A stretch of 5,800 nt of DNA from assembly GCA_030622775.1 (NCBI GenBank), contig JAUXFS010000145.1:1-5800 (forward strand). The letters are read 5' to 3'. Within the stretch, counting starts at the first letter, position 1; every line of letters begins with the position of its first letter. The translations under genes and the position numbers were made by a program. Source of the DNA: Rhodospirillales bacterium (lineage in GTDB: Bacteria; Pseudomonadota; Alphaproteobacteria; Rhodospirillales; Defluviicoccaceae). Positions 4,704 through 5,800 of this stretch are shown here, piece after piece. The notes under the pieces are model-generated. The model was not told where the DNA came from. It did not search any database and worked only from the letters and a program-made list of their open reading frames with translations.

Positions 4704-5126
4704 GTGCCGCATTCGGAATCGCAACCGTTGGGGACGTACGCGCAAACGACGCACCAGATCACCATCACCGTGCGGCCGTTCTATCTGGAGGACCAATCGG
4801 TCCCGGAGGCACGGCACTTCGTCTGGGCCTACCACGTACGGATCGAGAACCACGGCAACGAGACCGTCCAACTGCTGACCCGCCATTGGCGGATCACCGA
4901 CTCCCTCGGCACCCTGCAGGAGATCCGGGGCGACGGCGTGGTCGGAAAACAGCCGGTGCTGCGGCCCGGCGAAGACTTCGAATACGCCAGCGGCACCCCG
5001 CTACCGACACCGTCCGGCATCATGGTCGGTACCTATCACATGCAGTCCGAAAAGGGAGAGGCTTTCGACGTCGACATCCCTGCTTTCTCGCTGGACAGTC
5101 CCCATATCAAGGAACCCGTGCATTGA
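4704..5126 (+). CDS. apaG: ApaG domain protein
   Basis: ApaG is a small cytoplasmic protein with an immunoglobulin-like beta-sandwich fold. Mutants in enterobacteria link it to cobalt/magnesium tolerance, but its biochemical role is not settled. The family is clear from ITVRPFYLEDQS (21-32), FVWAYHVRIENHG (39-51), TVQLLTRHWRITD (54-66), the GxGxxG stretch G76-D-G-V-V-G81, PLPTPSGIMVGTY (99-111) and FDVDIPAFSLDSP (121-133). The 140 residues are slightly longer than usual (about 125-130). The GTG at 4704 is the first possible start after an in-frame TGA, and AGG at 4695-4697 lies 6 bases before it. The first 10-15 residues are not conserved, so a TTG at 4728 is an alternative start. It may share a transcript with folE, 76 bases downstream. 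Confidence 0.96.
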   Translation: MPHSESQPLGTYAQTTHQITITVRPFYLEDQSVPEARHFVWAYHVRIENHGNETVQLLTRHWRITDSLGTLQEIRGDGVVGKQPVLRPGEDFEYASGTPLPTPSGIMVGTYHMQSEKGEAFDVDIPAFSLDSPHIKEPVH

Positions 5127-5194
5127 AACGGCTGCTGCGCCGGGCGCGGACGGTCGTCGTACCTGGAGAGATTCGGGGGGCGGATTCGAGAAAC

Positions 5195-5200
5195 GGAGAG
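5195..5200 (+). promoter_or_regulatory. folE ribosome binding site with two possible starts
   Basis: GGAGAG lies in a purine-rich stretch. It is followed by ATG at 5203 and, directly after it, GTG at 5206. From GGAG the spacing is 4 bases to the ATG and 7 to the GTG, so the GTG is the better spaced while the ATG is the better codon. The products differ only by one residue at the N-terminus. Confidence 0.6.
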
Positions 5201-5202
5201 AA

Positions 5203-5800
5203 ATGGTGAGCACGCCGGAACCACTAAGATTTGGCGAACGGCAGAATGCGACGGGGGCCGCGGCCGACGCGAAAGGCGAGAGCGTTGCCGGTCCGGCGAA
5301 ACCCGGCCGCGAAGAAGTCGAGGAGGCCGTGCGCACCCTGATCCGTTGGGCCGGCGACGACCCCTCCCGAGAGGGACTTCTCGAGACCCCTCGCCGGGTC
5401 GTGGACGCCTACCGGGAGTTTTTCGGCGGCTACGATGCCGACCCGGTCGAGATCCTTCGGCGGACGTTCGAGGAGACCGACGGTTACGACGAGATGGTCC
5501 TCCTCCGCGACATCCGTTTCGAATCCCATTGCGAACATCACATGGCGCCGATCATCGGTCGCGCACATCTGGCCTATCTACCCCACCACCGGGTGGTGGG
5601 AATCAGTAAGCTGGCGCGCCTGGTCGAGGTCTACGCCCGCAGGCTGCAGATCCAGGAAAAGATGACCGCCCAGATCGCCAACACCATCAACGACATTCTC
5701 GAGCCCAAGGGTGTCGCGGTGGTCATCGAAGCGGCGCACCAATGCATGACGACCCGTGGCATCCATAAAACGGGGGTGACCATGGTAACGAGCCGCATGC
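5203..5800 (+). CDS. folE: GTP cyclohydrolase I, 3' end outside window
   Basis: This enzyme converts GTP to 7,8-dihydroneopterin triphosphate, the first step toward tetrahydrofolate and other pterins. About 199 residues are visible and the frame runs off the right edge; judging by the Escherichia coli protein, only around 20 residues are missing. Zinc ligands are C110 and H113 in SHCEHHMAP and C181 in HQCMTTRG. H112, H179 and R185 correspond to active-site positions, and numbering happens to equal that of the E. coli enzyme. Other family marks are EGLLETPRRV (57-66), VGISKLARLVEVYARRLQIQE and GVAVVIEAAHQC. Residues 1-40 are a variable, Ala/Gly/Glu-rich extension. It belongs to the zinc-dependent FolE (type IA) class. 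It follows apaG after 76 bases with no obvious terminator. Confidence 0.97.
   Translation, partial: MVSTPEPLRFGERQNATGAAADAKGESVAGPAKPGREEVEEAVRTLIRWAGDDPSREGLLETPRRVVDAYREFFGGYDADPVEILRRTFEETDGYDEMVLLRDIRFESHCEHHMAPIIGRAHLAYLPHHRVVGISKLARLVEVYARRLQIQEKMTAQIANTINDILEPKGVAVVIEAAHQCMTTRGIHKTGVTMVTSRM

Noticed and set aside
4349..5209. Plus-strand ORF of 286 codons across the radical SAM end and apaG
   Set aside because: It overlaps two recognised proteins in a different frame and is Arg-rich, as out-of-frame GC-rich DNA usually is.

Overview
The window is a 5.8-kb piece of a high-GC Gram-negative chromosome. Codons strongly prefer G or C in the third position, and the proteins look proteobacterial. 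Alphaproteobacteria (Rhodospirillales-like) is my best guess from the general look of the proteins, but nothing here proves it. All supported protein genes are on the + strand; one tRNA gene is on the - strand.

Region 1 (left edge to about 3206) is most of an operon for a sodium-pumping, biotin-dependent decarboxylase, best read as methylmalonyl-CoA decarboxylase. In order it holds the C-terminal half of the carboxyltransferase (mmdA, cut by the edge), a small membrane-anchor subunit (mmdD, OadG-like), the biotin carrier (mmdC, EAMKM motif) and the membrane ion pump (mmdB, GGADGP motif). Biotin on MmdC would carry the carboxyl group from the MmdA active site to MmdB, where decarboxylation drives Na+ out of the cell. 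An 83-codon ORF for an unrecognised two-helix membrane protein follows mmdB in the same frame, one sense codon after its stop. A strong terminator-like hairpin lies inside the start of that ORF, so it is either the end of the operon or an attenuator in front of an extra gene.

Region 2 (about 3236 to 3623) holds tRNA-Gly(CCC) on the - strand with an encoded CCA and a plausible promoter, then about 260 bases without a gene. That stretch carries a perfect 18-base direct repeat, with copies 103 bases apart, and a 7-bp inverted repeat between them. The second copy ends 14 bases before the next start codon, which has an AT-rich, -10-like sequence directly in front of it.

Region 3 (3624 to right edge) holds a 319-residue radical SAM protein of unknown substrate with a cysteine-rich C-terminus, then apaG, then folE (GTP cyclohydrolase I), which is cut by the right edge. 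These are ordinary chromosomal neighbours. The most uncertain and most interesting parts are the small ORF with its embedded hairpin and the repeat array in front of the radical SAM gene.
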